Under the pieces are notes generated by a model that saw only the letters and a program-made list of their open reading frames with translations, ran no database searches and had not been told where the DNA came from. The position numbers and the translations under genes were made by a program. From an uncultured Bacteroides sp. (GTDB lineage: Bacteria > Bacteroidota > Bacteroidia > Bacteroidales > Bacteroidaceae): a DNA stretch of 36,003 bases. Each line of letters opens with the position of its first letter. Position 1 is the stretch's first letter. Location of the stretch: assembly GCA_947074345.1 (NCBI GenBank), contig CAMTPH010000021.1:1-36003 (forward strand), in the 5' to 3' direction. Shown here piece by piece: positions 7,198 to 16,702 of this stretch.

Positions 7198-9621
7198 TTA
7201 AGGTCGCCAATTACCTCCACCACTGCTACCATTTGTACCATAATTATTGGACAATGTAACAGATGCTAAAGATGTACCGTTTGTTATATCAGCCCCCAAA
7301 TACAATCCTTGCCACTCACTCTGATAAGTTACAGGTGCTACAGTACCCGTAGTTATCACACAAGTATCTTTAAAGCCATCAGCACTCAAGAAACAATAGC
7401 TTTGACTCATTGTCTCAGGAATCTTCATTGTATAAATATTGTTTCCTCCCTGTGTTACTGTAAGATATCTATTTTGAGTTAAAGAAACATTTTGCAAATA
7501 GATAGTACCTTGCGTACAAGACGGAGTTGAACTTGTTCCTCCACCTTGTCTACCACCCATAGCAAATACTGTTCCTCCGTTGAATTTTATCCATGCATGG
7601 TTATCGCAATCCATTGCTTCTTCGGGCGAACGAATTCCAACAGCAATTAGTACACCTCCATTTATTGCTATAGCACCACTCATGCCATAATTAGAGTCGA
7701 TTGCATCATTACCATTAGATTGGGCATATACTCTACTTCCATTAAAATTAATAGTGCCAGCAGCATTGATTGCATCATCATAAGCCACCACCACAATATC
7801 ACCACCATTGAAGTACATATTAGCTTTACTCTCTATACCTTCGGCTTCAGTTCTGGATGTAGATATAGTATAATCACCTCCATTTACAATTACATCACCA
7901 TAAGCTTTAATCGCTTTTGCTTTCGAAGAATAGGAACTATAGGTATATTCAGTTCCTGTTGTAACAACACTCATCAAAGGCCCGCTACCATCTTCTCTAC
8001 CCATCGTCAAAGTCTCATCACATTTAATGCCTTTGCCACCCGAACCTGTACACTCAAGAGTAAACGTTCCGCCATAAATGAATAAATTACTATCAGATGT
8101 AATAGCTGTACAAGCATAGGTATCGTAGCCGCTAGCTAGTTTATAATGACCTGCATTGCCTGTAGTTAGTATATCAACCGAACCAGCATTAAACTTACCT
8201 ATTCCATCAATCGAGATTCCTTTATTGGCTTGCCCATTACAAGTCATTTTAATAGTTCCGCCATTAAGTGTAAAATCGGTAGTTTTTAAACCTGAACAAT
8301 ATGATGGATCGTAATCGGTAACAATTGGAATACCTGAAGTTGTGCATGTCAATAATCCATCATTCATCTCAAAGTTCTCAGTCTTGATACATTTAGATGC
8401 ATTTCCACTTGCGCTCAGTTCTATATTACCTCCATTGAAATAGAAAGTGCTGTCCACTTTAAGACCCTTACTCTCATCGCCTTTATTAATGATAGATATT
8501 GTGCCTGCAGAAACAGTTAAGTGTCGTTCCAAATTAATACCATCACAAGACTTGACCTTGCCTTTACTATCAGTAAAGGTATCTCCCGAAACAGTTATTT
8601 TAATATCCGTTGGGTTATTGTCTTCATTGATAGTAACATCCCAATCGGTACTAATTGCTTTCGATCCTGCACCGGTAACATCAATCACAAAGCGTCCTCC
8701 GGTTATTGTGATAGCGCTATCGCTTTTAAGTGCCTTTACATCTTCTGATGCTAAAGAAAGATTTAATGTACCTCCTTTTATTATCATCTGACCATTATTG
8801 CCTTCGGATGTAGGATTACTAACCGCTTCTGCTTGAATACAGTCACCTGCAGTTCCACTTATATTGACAACTCCTCCATTCATCTGAAAGTATTGTCCTG
8901 CATGAATACCATCATTTGCAGACTTCTCAATATTGATTATTCCTGTCGTTTTCTTCAACTGAATATATTCTTTACCACTAATGGCATGTTTGTAATTGCC
9001 GGTTATATTTAACACGCCTCCACCTTCAAACTCCATATGGCCTGTACAATAAAGAGCCGCCTTTTGACTTCCACTCTCAGCATCCGACAAAGTATTATCA
9101 ACACCTTCAGTAAGAATCATAGATACTCTTTTGCCGCATTGTATATCGATAGCACCACCTTTTGTACTTATCAATCGCAAACCGTTAAAGTTAAACTTGC
9201 ATTTATATTCACCGTTATATACCAATGATCCGTTAGTAGAACTGCCTTGCAGTAGAAACTCGATATCGTCAGTTGTATTAGTTGAAGTAATCACAACGTC
9301 GGCACCAGATATAGTATATGTAACGTTACTTATTGAAGACGGAACATCGACCGTAGCAGATGTCTCATTATAATTAACAACCACTTTTTTTGCCATATCA
9401 AACGTTGGTATATCAAAAGTAATACTATCAATAGAAGATACATCGTATGTCACTCCACGAAGAGTTAACAATGAACCATTCTCAGAAAAAGGCATTTCAT
9501 CTAAAGTAGAGATATCAACAGTGGTATAAGTATTTCCTCTACATATATACATTGATTGTTGTGCTTGTACTGATAAAGTAAGCACCATCACTAAAAGTAA
9601 AAATATATACTTCTTCATCAT
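7198..9621 (-). CDS. Large secreted beta-helix-type protein (Cthe_2159/DUF4353-like carbohydrate-binding)
   Basis: Secreted protein, 807 aa. A Sec signal peptide (MMKKYIFLLLVMVLTLSVQAQ) is followed by a short module (about 22-70) ending in VTYDVSSIDSITFD. From about residue 80 the chain is a run of beta-strand repeats of the type GG-x-(V/L/I)-x-I-x-(S/T)-x-(G/D), for example MNGGVVNISGTAGDCIQAEA, IKGGTLNLSLASEDVKALKS and FNGGSVDI-like turns. This is the pattern of the calcium-dependent polygalacturonate-binding Cthe_2159 family. No glycosidase active site was recognised and the C-terminus is glycine/serine-rich. It overlaps the upstream 160-aa gene by 4 bases (ATGA), so they form a coupled pair. 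Surface adhesion or pectin binding is the best inference. Confidence 0.75.
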   Translation of the reverse strand: MMKKYIFLLLVMVLTLSVQAQQSMYICRGNTYTTVDISTLDEMPFSENGSLLTLRGVTYDVSSIDSITFDIPTFDMAKKVVVNYNETSATVDVPSSISNVTYTISGADVVITSTNTTDDIEFLLQGSSTNGSLVYNGEYKCKFNFNGLRLISTKGGAIDIQCGKRVSMILTEGVDNTLSDAESGSQKAALYCTGHMEFEGGGVLNITGNYKHAISGKEYIQLKKTTGIINIEKSANDGIHAGQYFQMNGGVVNISGTAGDCIQAEAVSNPTSEGNNGQMIIKGGTLNLSLASEDVKALKSDSAITITGGRFVIDVTGAGSKAISTDWDVTINEDNNPTDIKITVSGDTFTDSKGKVKSCDGINLERHLTVSAGTISIINKGDESKGLKVDSTFYFNGGNIELSASGNASKCIKTENFEMNDGLLTCTTSGIPIVTDYDPSYCSGLKTTDFTLNGGTIKMTCNGQANKGISIDGIGKFNAGSVDILTTGNAGHYKLASGYDTYACTAITSDSNLFIYGGTFTLECTGSGGKGIKCDETLTMGREDGSGPLMSVVTTGTEYTYSSYSSKAKAIKAYGDVIVNGGDYTISTSRTEAEGIESKANMYFNGGDIVVVAYDDAINAAGTINFNGSRVYAQSNGNDAIDSNYGMSGAIAINGGVLIAVGIRSPEEAMDCDNHAWIKFNGGTVFAMGGRQGGGTSSTPSCTQGTIYLQNVSLTQNRYLTVTQGGNNIYTMKIPETMSQSYCFLSADGFKDTCVITTGTVAPVTYQSEWQGLYLGADITNGTSLASVTLSNNYGTNGSSGGGNWRP

Positions 9622-10100
9622 TTTATAATTTTAGCTACTTGATTATTGACTTTTACGAGATAGATACCATTTGGCAATTCATTGATATTCATACTAGGAT
9701 TTCCAACAGAACCATCGAAGTAAGCTGCTTTAACGATTCTTCCGCTTAAGTCACAGATTAAGACCTTCATATCTACCTCGCTTTGCAGATAAATAGACTG
9801 AGTTATAGAATCATAATATACACCTACCGATGGGATATCTATTTGATCAAAACCCGTAGCCTGAGATATAAATAACAATTTATTGAGTGAAGTCAAATCA
9901 TAGTCTACACTACTATTGTCATGATGAACTTGCATCTTTCCATTTGCGAAAGTGATTTTCTTAAGAGATGCCAGAGCATGTTTTTCGGAGTCATTATTAC
10001 TAACAACATTCAAATAGTTGTACTCTACAGATTGTGCTTGAATAGCCTGCACACTATTGAACAATAGAAGTGCTACAAACAATATAAAACCATTTTTCAT
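9618..10100 (-). CDS. Small secreted protein with a T9SS type A-like C-terminal tail
   Basis: Secreted protein, 160 aa, with a signal peptide ending near QAIQAQ. Residues about 25-80 form a module with LASLKKITFANGKMQVHHDN and YDLTSLNKLLFIS, the same two-strand pattern seen at the N-terminus of its downstream partner (VSSIDSITFD). Residues about 90-160 look like a type IX secretion sorting domain: YLQSEVDMKVLICDLSGRIV, MNINELPNGIYLVKV and the terminal AKIIK. The gene overlaps the 807-aa gene by ATGA. Whether the tail is a true export signal depends on this organism having a type IX system, which this window cannot show. A weak -7 box (TATATTTA on the minus strand) lies at 10149-10156. Confidence 0.7.
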   Translation of the reverse strand: MKNGFILFVALLLFNSVQAIQAQSVEYNYLNVVSNNDSEKHALASLKKITFANGKMQVHHDNSSVDYDLTSLNKLLFISQATGFDQIDIPSVGVYYDSITQSIYLQSEVDMKVLICDLSGRIVKAAYFDGSVGNPSMNINELPNGIYLVKVNNQVAKIIK

Positions 10101-10226
10101 TTGATAAATTCTTAAGTTCAGTATTATAAGAGCTAAATAGATTCATCGTAAATATATTAAAAATAAGTATTTATATATAAATATAATCGACTAACAGACT
10201 ATTTTCATCGACAAACGGAAACAAAA

Positions 10227-10251
10227 AAAGTCAGCTAAAATAGCTGACTTT
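10227..10251 (-). terminator. Terminator of the YeiH-family gene
   Basis: Stem AAAGTCAGCTA / TAGCTGACTTT (11 bp, 3-base loop). Read on the minus strand it is followed by seven T residues, 29 bases past the transporter stop codon. Confidence 0.88.
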
Positions 10252-10279
10252 CTAATGAAACAAAATATCATATATATTA

Positions 10280-11269
10280 TTACCACATAATATAAGTTAA
10301 TGAAGTTACGCTTATTATTATCCAAAGCAACACACCCAACAATAGAGGTTTCAATCCTACTGATTTCAAAACATTCATCGAAAGAGATGCACCGATAAAG
10401 AACATAGTGATGGTTAATGTTTTGCGCGCTAATTCGTTAATAGCTAAACCAATTTGTGGCACATCAGTCAAAAGATAAGTATTCACAACCATAGCTCCTA
10501 AGAAGAAGAAGATAAACCATGGAATAGTAATTTTTTGTCCTTTAGATTTAAACACAAAAGAAGTAAAGAAGGCCATTGGAATAATCCATAAAGCACGTGT
10601 CAACTTGATTGTTGTAGCAATGCCAAGTGCTTCTTCACCATAAGCGGCTCCTGCACCAACTACCGAACTAGTATCATGTATGGCAATTGCAGCCCATGTA
10701 CCAAATTGCTGTTGAGTCATATCCAAAGCATGTCCGATGGCTGGAAATATAAATAAAGCAATTGCATTTAGAATAAATATGGTTGCTAACGATACAGACA
10801 TCTCAGAATCATTGGCTTTCATAACAGGACCAACTGCAGCAATAGCGCTACCACCGCAAATTGCAGTACCCGAACCAATCAAATAAGAAGTTTTCTTATC
10901 TAGTTTAAAAAACTTACGACCTAAGAACCAACCTAAAGCCAAGGTACCTATTACAGAGATTATTGTAAAGCTCATACCTTCCTTACCAGAAGCCAAAGCC
11001 GAATGTAGATTCATACCGAAACCCAAACCGACTACCGAATATTGTAAAAGATACTTAGATGTCTTTTTATTGAAATTAGGATGCGTTTGTCCGCATGTCA
11101 AAGCAAAAGCCAAACCTAGAAACAAGGCAACTGGAGGAGTTACCCATGAAGACATAAATTCCAATCCAGGAAAATAATCCATCAAAAGAAGAACAGTAAG
11201 AGTCAGTAAGATCCCCACATAGATTTGTTTGTTGTGTTTCTGTAAAGTCTTAATAAAGTTTGATGCCAT
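10280..11269 (-). CDS. YeiH/UPF0324-family membrane protein, putative sulfate/sulfite exporter
   Basis: Integral membrane protein, 329 aa, with about nine or ten hydrophobic helices across its length. Family-typical stretches are YSVVGLGFGMNLHSAL, GSGTAICGGSAIAAVGPVM, AIAIHDTSSVVGAGAAYG and LTRALWIIPMAF, with FFIGASLSMNVLKSVG near the C-terminus. YeiH homologues are annotated as putative sulfate exporters, and in Enterobacteria yeiH lies beside the LysR gene yeiE. A LysR gene is present here one gene away (12305-13201), which fits that pairing. The substrate is inference only. The gene has its own -7 box and terminator, so it is monocistronic. Confidence 0.88.
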   Translation of the reverse strand: MASNFIKTLQKHNKQIYVGILLTLTVLLLMDYFPGLEFMSSWVTPPVALFLGLAFALTCGQTHPNFNKKTSKYLLQYSVVGLGFGMNLHSALASGKEGMSFTIISVIGTLALGWFLGRKFFKLDKKTSYLIGSGTAICGGSAIAAVGPVMKANDSEMSVSLATIFILNAIALFIFPAIGHALDMTQQQFGTWAAIAIHDTSSVVGAGAAYGEEALGIATTIKLTRALWIIPMAFFTSFVFKSKGQKITIPWFIFFFLGAMVVNTYLLTDVPQIGLAINELARKTLTITMFFIGASLSMNVLKSVGLKPLLLGVLLWIIISVTSLTYIMW

Positions 11270-11298
11270 ATCTATATCGTTAAATTAATTTTCGGGCA

Positions 11299-11306
11299 CA
11301 AAGATA
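11299..11306 (-). promoter_or_regulatory. -7 box of the YeiH-family gene
   Basis: The minus strand reads TATCTTTG, a full TAnnTTTG match, about 30 bases before the start codon. Confidence 0.6.
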
Positions 11307-11540
11307 TAGTTTAATATCGAAGTAGTTTAATTGTATATTTTTATACTCTATAACTTATTGTTATAACGGTAATTCGTTTGTTAGAAGATAATACAATGTT
11401 CAGAGAGTGCTAATTAGTATTCAATCCAATCTCCTTAACCATAAGCTTTTTACAAAAATCATTAAATAGAAGATACACAACCTACTAGTTTCTTGAAAAC
11501 TAACTTTCTTTGCAGAAAAGAGAAAATAACAGGGAGCATC

Positions 11541-12239
11541 ATGGATAAACTTCATCAACATTTAATAGAGCTAGCCCATCAATACCACACGGCAGATTTT
11601 ATAAAGAGTGACCCCATTCAATTTCCGCATGCGTATGATAAATTGCAAGATATTGAAATAAGCGGATTGCTTACTGCCTACATCTCATTTGGTAGAAGAA
11701 GCATGATTATCGATGCAGCCCATCGATTAAACAAAATCATGGGCCATCAACCATATACGTATGTTTTGTCTAAACAGTGGGAAACTGACTTTAGCAATAG
11801 CGATAAAACCTTTTATCGTACTTTAAATCATCAGAAGATGGAAGAAATGTTTGTATTCCTGTATAGCGTTTACTCGCAACACGAGAGCATGGAGGCTTGG
11901 ATGATAAATAAAAGTACCGGTTTACCTATTGATACGCTCTTGGATGGATTAGGATTATCGAAAACATCGGCTCAAAAGAAACTCAATATGTTTCTTAGAT
12001 GGATGATTCGTAAGGACTCTCCGGTTGATATTGGTTGTTGGAAACAACTACACGCACGCGATTTAATAATTCCACTTGATACTCATGTACATCAAATGGC
12101 TTTAGAGCTGGGTATTACTCAATCTAAAACAGCTAGCTTTAAAACGGCTCAGCAGATAACCGATTACTTTAAGACAATCTTTCCGGATGATCCATGCTTT
12201 GGCGATTTTGCTTTGTTTGGATTTGGAGTAAACAGATAG
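11541..12239 (+). CDS. TIGR02757 (DUF2400) family protein
   Basis: About 232 aa, read from the ATG at 11541 (MDKLHQHLIELAHQYHTADF). An upstream in-frame ATG at 11493 would add 16 residues, but the family begins near MDKL and GGGAG-like purine bases (AGGGAG) sit 9-14 bases before the later start, so I prefer it. Conserved-looking parts are DPIQFPHAYDKLQDIEISGL, LTAYISFGRRSMI, the KKLNMFLRWMIRKDSPVDIG block and LIIPLDTHVHQMALELG. The last resembles the metal/helix-hairpin-helix part of DNA-glycosylase-like folds, and the family has been linked to that superfamily. Function is unknown. It is convergent with the LysR gene and shares a terminator with it. Confidence 0.85.
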   Translation: MDKLHQHLIELAHQYHTADFIKSDPIQFPHAYDKLQDIEISGLLTAYISFGRRSMIIDAAHRLNKIMGHQPYTYVLSKQWETDFSNSDKTFYRTLNHQKMEEMFVFLYSVYSQHESMEAWMINKSTGLPIDTLLDGLGLSKTSAQKKLNMFLRWMIRKDSPVDIGCWKQLHARDLIIPLDTHVHQMALELGITQSKTASFKTAQQITDYFKTIFPDDPCFGDFALFGFGVNR

Positions 12240-12250
12240 TATTATACAAT

Positions 12251-12292
12251 AAAAAACTCTCAATAACACCTATAGATTATTGAGAGTTTTTT
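12251..12292. terminator. Bidirectional terminator between the TIGR02757 and LysR genes
   Basis: A 16-bp stem AAAAAACTCTCAATAA / TTATTGAGAGTTTTTT with a 10-base loop. T-runs are available on both strands, and it lies between convergent genes. Confidence 0.9.
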
Positions 12293-12304
12293 TAATATGT
12301 GTTG

Positions 12305-13201
12305 TTAGATCTTTCCTTTATAATGAGAAGCAAACTGAGTAAACAAATGTGGCAACGCACCCTCCTGCCCTTGTTGTTGTACAAAACAGAACTCACGATG
12401 CATAGGCATATTTTTTATTTCTACTATACGCAAAACACCCGAAGCCAATTCTCTACTTACCGACCTTACCGATACGATTCCCATACAGTCAGTATTTTCG
12501 ATAAACAGTTTAATACTTTCAGTACTTCCTAAATGCATCAATGTGTTGAGCGATGATATCTTGATATGATGTTGCAACAAAGCGCGTTCTATCACATCAA
12601 GAGTACCAGAGCCTCGCTCGCGAAGCACTAACGGAATATTAATAAGTTCTTGTGGGGTAATCTCATCAGGTACATTCAACTTTGATTGTGTACTGATAAC
12701 CGCCACAATCTCATCTTTCAAGAATGTAGTATATCGTAGATTAGGAAGTCGGAATAACCCCTCTACCAAACCTAAATCAATTCTGTTTTCGAGTAAAGCA
12801 GCTTCGATGGCGCGTGAGTTTCCATTCAATACAGATAGATTGATTTGAGGGAACTTGCGTATGAAATTGCCTAAGAACTGAGGCAATACATATTGCGATA
12901 TCGTAGTACTGGCACCCAGTTTAAGTTCGCCGGTATATTCACCATTCAGTAAGTGCATTTCGTACTCAAGCTGTTTATAAGCATCGAGTATCCGCTCACT
13001 ATGTTCGAGCAAAAGCTTACCAGCCTCAGTCAATGATATTTTGTTGCCCAGTCTATCAAAAAGACGTATCTGATAATTAGCTTCTAACTCTTGTATGTGT
13101 TTAGAGATAGCCGGCTGACTGATATATAGCTCTTGCGAAGCTTTGGTAAAGCTAAGATTCTTAGCTACACTCTGAAAAACTTTTAAACGAAAATCAGACA
13201 T
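12305..13201 (-). CDS. LysR-family transcriptional regulator
   Basis: DNA-binding regulator, 298 aa, usual length. The N-terminal winged helix-turn-helix is clear: FQSVAKNLSFTKASQELYIS, then QPAISKHIQELEANY and LFDRLGNKISLTEAGKLLLE (residues about 8-65). The linker helix and a periplasmic-binding-protein-like effector domain (about 90-290) follow, with LKLGASTTISQYVLPQFLGN opening the first subdomain, the pattern of CysB/CbbR/YeiE-type members. The ligand cannot be read from sequence. The nearby YeiH-type transporter makes sulfite or another sulfur species a reasonable guess. It lies 12 bases downstream of the 194-aa gene and is probably cotranscribed with it. Confidence 0.93.
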   Translation of the reverse strand: MSDFRLKVFQSVAKNLSFTKASQELYISQPAISKHIQELEANYQIRLFDRLGNKISLTEAGKLLLEHSERILDAYKQLEYEMHLLNGEYTGELKLGASTTISQYVLPQFLGNFIRKFPQINLSVLNGNSRAIEAALLENRIDLGLVEGLFRLPNLRYTTFLKDEIVAVISTQSKLNVPDEITPQELINIPLVLRERGSGTLDVIERALLQHHIKISSLNTLMHLGSTESIKLFIENTDCMGIVSVRSVSRELASGVLRIVEIKNMPMHREFCFVQQQGQEGALPHLFTQFASHYKGKI

Positions 13202-13213
13202 CTCAGTGATTAA

Positions 13214-13798
13214 TTAAATTTCGTCGGGCTGTATACCTAACGCCTGCATCAACGGAAAAACAAGTAGTTCCCAACGATAAGAGATGCGATCGGTAGATTC
13301 ATTCATGCGATATTGCAAAACCTCTTTCCCTTTTAGATTAGTCAAGAAGTCGATTATTTTATTGTCGTATGTTTTATCGGCTGCAACAACAATCAAACGT
13401 TTCACATTCTCATTGTCGGCAGTAATTTTCAATAAGTCAAATACAAGATCTTCTTGAGAAACCATATCCTCGCAAGGCACTCCGGCAAACATAAACTCGC
13501 CTAAAGTATCTTTAAAAGCCATACCATCAAGTTCAGTTTTGATGTCAGAAGGCTTGCAGTTGTACAGTTTTTTAGAGCCTTCATCATAAGAGAGCAAAAC
13601 TAATGTTTCATTATCACCTCTTTCATAACCGGCATCCATTGCAAGAGATTCGCAAAACAAAGCCAAGTCTATTTCTTGTAAAGTACGATTAATCTTACGC
13701 TCAAAGTATTTCTTAATGTCTTGAATCATGAAATTGAGGTAAGTCACGTCAATTAAAATCACATTGTTTGGCAATACTATATCAAGCTCTTTGGTCAT
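13214..13798 (-). CDS. Uncharacterised Bacteroidales protein (possibly DUF6621)
   Basis: A soluble 194-aa protein without a signal peptide or membrane helices. I think it belongs to the Bacteroidales family DUF6621, but that is from memory. The chain alternates strands and helices: NNVILIDVTYLNFMIQDIKK, then ETLVLLSYDEGSKKLYNC, and VKRLIVVAADKTYDNKIIDF. An acidic residue closes the first strand (ID) and another follows the third (AAD), a layout like NYN/PIN-type nuclease folds. This is a hypothesis, not a match. The gene is 12 bases upstream of the LysR gene. A weak -7 box (TATCTTTA, minus strand) lies at 13830-13837. Confidence 0.75.
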   Translation of the reverse strand: MTKELDIVLPNNVILIDVTYLNFMIQDIKKYFERKINRTLQEIDLALFCESLAMDAGYERGDNETLVLLSYDEGSKKLYNCKPSDIKTELDGMAFKDTLGEFMFAGVPCEDMVSQEDLVFDLLKITADNENVKRLIVVAADKTYDNKIIDFLTNLKGKEVLQYRMNESTDRISYRWELLVFPLMQALGIQPDEI

Positions 13799-13908
13799 AA
13801 TAAGTTTATTAGAATTTTATTTTATGTTTTAAAGATACAACAAAACAATATATCACTATATGGATATTAGCATATATTTTATTAAAAAAAGGCTATTGAG
13901 CGTACTTT

Positions 13909-13988
13909 AAGCTGAAAAATAGATTATATCACTGCATTAAACGAGTGCCAAAATGACAAATAATTAACTTAAAAAGCTGAAAAATAGA
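13909..13988 (+). promoter_or_regulatory. Paired direct repeats upstream of clpB, possible activator sites
   Basis: AAGCTGAAAAATAGA occurs twice, identically, at 13909-13923 and 13974-13988, 65 bases apart (about six helical turns). Each is preceded by ACTT. Between them, 13946-13961 (TGCCAAAATGACAAAT) matches 14 of 16 bases at 779-794 upstream of dnaK. The second copy ends 13 bases before the sigma-54-like element. Confidence 0.5.
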
Positions 13989-14001
13989 CAGAACTATAGG
14001 C

Positions 14002-14016
14002 TTGGCAAATCTTTTG
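14002..14016 (+). promoter_or_regulatory. Sigma-54-like promoter element upstream of clpB
   Basis: TTGGCAAATCTTTTGTA has TGGCA and TTG at the sigma-54 spacing (first G to G, 12 bases) and matches the dnaK element at 12 of 15 positions. The predicted start near 14029 leaves about 37 bases of leader. No TAnnTTTG box is present between 13799 and 14065 on this strand. Confidence 0.5.
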
Positions 14017-14065
14017 TACCCCTTTGATTGTTATTAAAAAATGAAATTAAAGCTAATCTAAACAT

Positions 14066-16654
14066 ATGAATTTTAACAACTTTACAATCAAATCACAAGA
14101 GGCCGTTCAAGAAGCTATTAACCTAGTGAATGGTAATGGCCAGCAAGCTATTGAGCCTGTTCACTTATTGGCAGGATTGATGAAAGTGGGTGAAAACGTA
14201 ACGAACTTTATCTTTCAGAAGCTTGGAGTAAATGGACAACAAGTTTCGTTGGTTTTAAGTAAGCAGATAGAGTCATTGCCCAAAGTCTCGGGTGGTGAAA
14301 CTTATTTAAGTAGAGAGTCTAATGAAGTATTGCAAAAAGCAAATCAATATGCCAAAGAGATGGGCGACGAGTTCGTTTCTCTTGAAGCGATATTGCTAGC
14401 TATACTCCATGTTAAGAGTACTGCTGCAACCATATTGAAAGATGCGGGAGTTACCGAAAGAGAGGCTCGAGCAGCCATAACCGAACTACGCAAAGGCGAA
14501 AAAGTTACCTCGCAATCGAGTGAAGATACTTATCAATCGCTCGAAAAATATGCAATCAACTTAAACGAAGCTGCTCGTCTTGGCAAATTAGACCCTGTAA
14601 TTGGTCGCGATGACGAGATACGAAGAGTATTGCAGATATTAAGCCGACGTACTAAGAATAATCCAATCTTAATTGGTGAACCGGGTACCGGTAAAACTGC
14701 AATCGTCGAAGGGTTGGCGCACCGTATATTAAGAGGTGATGTGCCCGAAAACTTAAAGAACAAAACCATCTTTTCGCTCGATATGGGTGCACTGGTTGCC
14801 GGCGCTAAGTTTAAAGGCGAATTTGAAGAACGTTTAAAATCGGTAGTCAATGAAGTAAAGAAATCGGAAGGTGACATCATTCTGTTTATCGATGAAATAC
14901 ATACACTAGTTGGTGCCGGAAAAGGTGAAGGCGCAATGGATGCTGCCAACATTCTAAAACCGGCTTTGGCACGTGGTGAACTTCGTTCTATAGGTGCTAC
15001 TACACTCGACGAATACCAAAAGTATTTCGAAAAGGATAAAGCCCTCGAACGCCGTTTCCAAATAGTTCAGGTGGATGAGCCCGATACGTTGAGCACAATC
15101 TCTATACTCCGCGGCTTGAAAGAAAGATACGAGAACCACCATCATGTACGTATTAAAGATGATGCTATAATTGCTGCTGTAGAACTAAGTAGCCGCTACA
15201 TCACCGATCGTTTCTTGCCCGATAAGGCCATCGACTTAATGGACGAAGCTGCTTCTAAACTTCGTATGGAGGTAGACTCATTGCCCGAAGAGTTAGATGA
15301 AATTTCTCGTCGTATTCGTCAGTTAGAGATTGAACGCGAGGCTATCAAACGAGAAAAAGATCAGCCTAAAATGGACACCATCAGCAAAGAATTGGCCGAC
15401 TTGAAAGACCAAGAGAAGTCATTGAAAGCTAAATGGCAAAGCGAAAAAACACTGATGGATAAGATTCAAGACAACAAAGTGCAGATTGAGAATCTTAAGT
15501 TTGAAGCAGATAAAGCCGAACGAGAAGGCGATTATGGTAAAGTGGCCGAGATACGCTACGGCAAACTTGAAGCTTTAACCAAAGAGATAGAAGATATTCA
15601 AGAAGAGCTGAAAAGCATGCAAGGCGATAAAGCGATGATCAAAGAGGAAGTTGATGCCGAAGATATAGCTGATGTAGTATCGCGCTGGACAGGTATTCCT
15701 GTAAACAAGATGCTGCAAAGCGAAAAGGATAAATTGCTGCACTTAGAAGAAGAACTTCACCAACGTGTGATAGGTCAAGATGAAGCTATTGCGGCAGTAT
15801 CGGATGCTGTGCGTCGTAGTCGCGCCGGATTGCAAGACCCTAAACGTCCTATTGGTTCGTTTATCTTCTTAGGTACTACCGGTGTGGGTAAGACTGAGTT
15901 GGCAAAAGCATTAGCCGAATTCTTGTTCGACGATGATTCGATGATGACTCGTATAGACATGAGCGAATATCAAGAGAAACATAGTGTATCGCGCTTGGTT
16001 GGAGCGCCTCCCGGATATGTAGGATACGATGAAGGTGGTCAGTTGACTGAAGCTATTCGTCGCAAACCATACTCGGTTGTACTGTTCGACGAGATAGAAA
16101 AAGCACATCCTGATGTATTCAATATCTTATTGCAAGTATTGGATGATGGCCGATTGACAGACAACAAAGGTCGTGTGGTGAACTTTAAAAATACAATCAT
16201 CATTATGACTTCGAATATGGGTAGTTCGTTTATTCAAGCACAAATGGAGAAACTCCATGGCGATAATAAGGAACAAGTTATCGAAGAGACTAAACAAGAA
16301 GTAATGAATATGTTGAAAAAGACTATTCGCCCTGAATTCTTGAATCGTATTGACGAAACAATCATGTTCTTGCCGCTCAACGAACAAGAAATTAAGCAAA
16401 TCGTGTTGCTACAAATCAAGTCTGTACAATCGATGCTTGCAGGCAATGGTGTAGACTTACAGCTCACTGATAGCGCTATCGACTTTATTTCGAAGGCTGG
16501 TTTCGATCCAGAGTTTGGCGCTCGCCCGGTAAAAAGAGCTATTCAACGCTATCTATTGAATGATCTTTCGAAGAAATTGCTTGCTCAAGAAGTAGACCGT
16601 ACGAAGCCAATTATAGTGGATACAAATGAAATGGAGTTGACATTTAGAAACTAA
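14066..16654 (+). CDS. clpB: ATP-dependent disaggregase ClpB
   Basis: Cytoplasmic hexameric Hsp100 that pulls proteins out of aggregates together with DnaK; 862 aa, full length. Domains in order: the N-terminal double Clp repeat (1-145), AAA+ domain 1 with Walker A GEPGTGKT (204-211) and Walker [11 protein letters not shown], the coiled-coil middle domain (about 400-530, rich in E/K heptads, the contact site for DnaK), and AAA+ domain 2 with Walker A GTTGVGKT (603-610) and Walker [16 protein letters not shown]. The C-terminal domain has [20 protein letters not shown]. Both arginine-finger regions are present. It is monocistronic with a strong terminator, and its upstream region shares elements with dnaK, suggesting common stress control. 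Confidence 0.98.
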   Translation: MNFNNFTIKSQEAVQEAINLVNGNGQQAIEPVHLLAGLMKVGENVTNFIFQKLGVNGQQVSLVLSKQIESLPKVSGGETYLSRESNEVLQKANQYAKEMGDEFVSLEAILLAILHVKSTAATILKDAGVTEREARAAITELRKGEKVTSQSSEDTYQSLEKYAINLNEAARLGKLDPVIGRDDEIRRVLQILSRRTKNNPILIGEPGTGKTAIVEGLAHRILRGDVPENLKNKTIFSLDMGALVAGAKFKGEFEERLKSVVNEVKKSEGDIILFIDEIHTLVGAGKGEGAMDAANILKPALARGELRSIGATTLDEYQKYFEKDKALERRFQIVQVDEPDTLSTISILRGLKERYENHHHVRIKDDAIIAAVELSSRYITDRFLPDKAIDLMDEAASKLRMEVDSLPEELDEISRRIRQLEIEREAIKREKDQPKMDTISKELADLKDQEKSLKAKWQSEKTLMDKIQDNKVQIENLKFEADKAEREGDYGKVAEIRYGKLEALTKEIEDIQEELKSMQGDKAMIKEEVDAEDIADVVSRWTGIPVNKMLQSEKDKLLHLEEELHQRVIGQDEAIAAVSDAVRRSRAGLQDPKRPIGSFIFLGTTGVGKTELAKALAEFLFDDDSMMTRIDMSEYQEKHSVSRLVGAPPGYVGYDEGGQLTEAIRRKPYSVVLFDEIEKAHPDVFNILLQVLDDGRLTDNKGRVVNFKNTIIIMTSNMGSSFIQAQMEKLHGDNKEQVIEETKQEVMNMLKKTIRPEFLNRIDETIMFLPLNEQEIKQIVLLQIKSVQSMLAGNGVDLQLTDSAIDFISKAGFDPEFGARPVKRAIQRYLLNDLSKKLLAQEVDRTKPIIVDTNEMELTFRN

Positions 16655-16702
16655 CAACATCTAGATAATAACAGACGATTTGTGGACTATTACAAATGCC
16701 AC

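Noticed and set aside
13943-13951. CIRCE-like half-site GAGTGCCAA upstream of clpB, with a degenerate partner ATATCACTG eight bases away
   Set aside because: The left half matches only 6 of 9 bases and the spacer is 8 rather than 9. There is no matching site at dnaK, so HrcA control is not supported.
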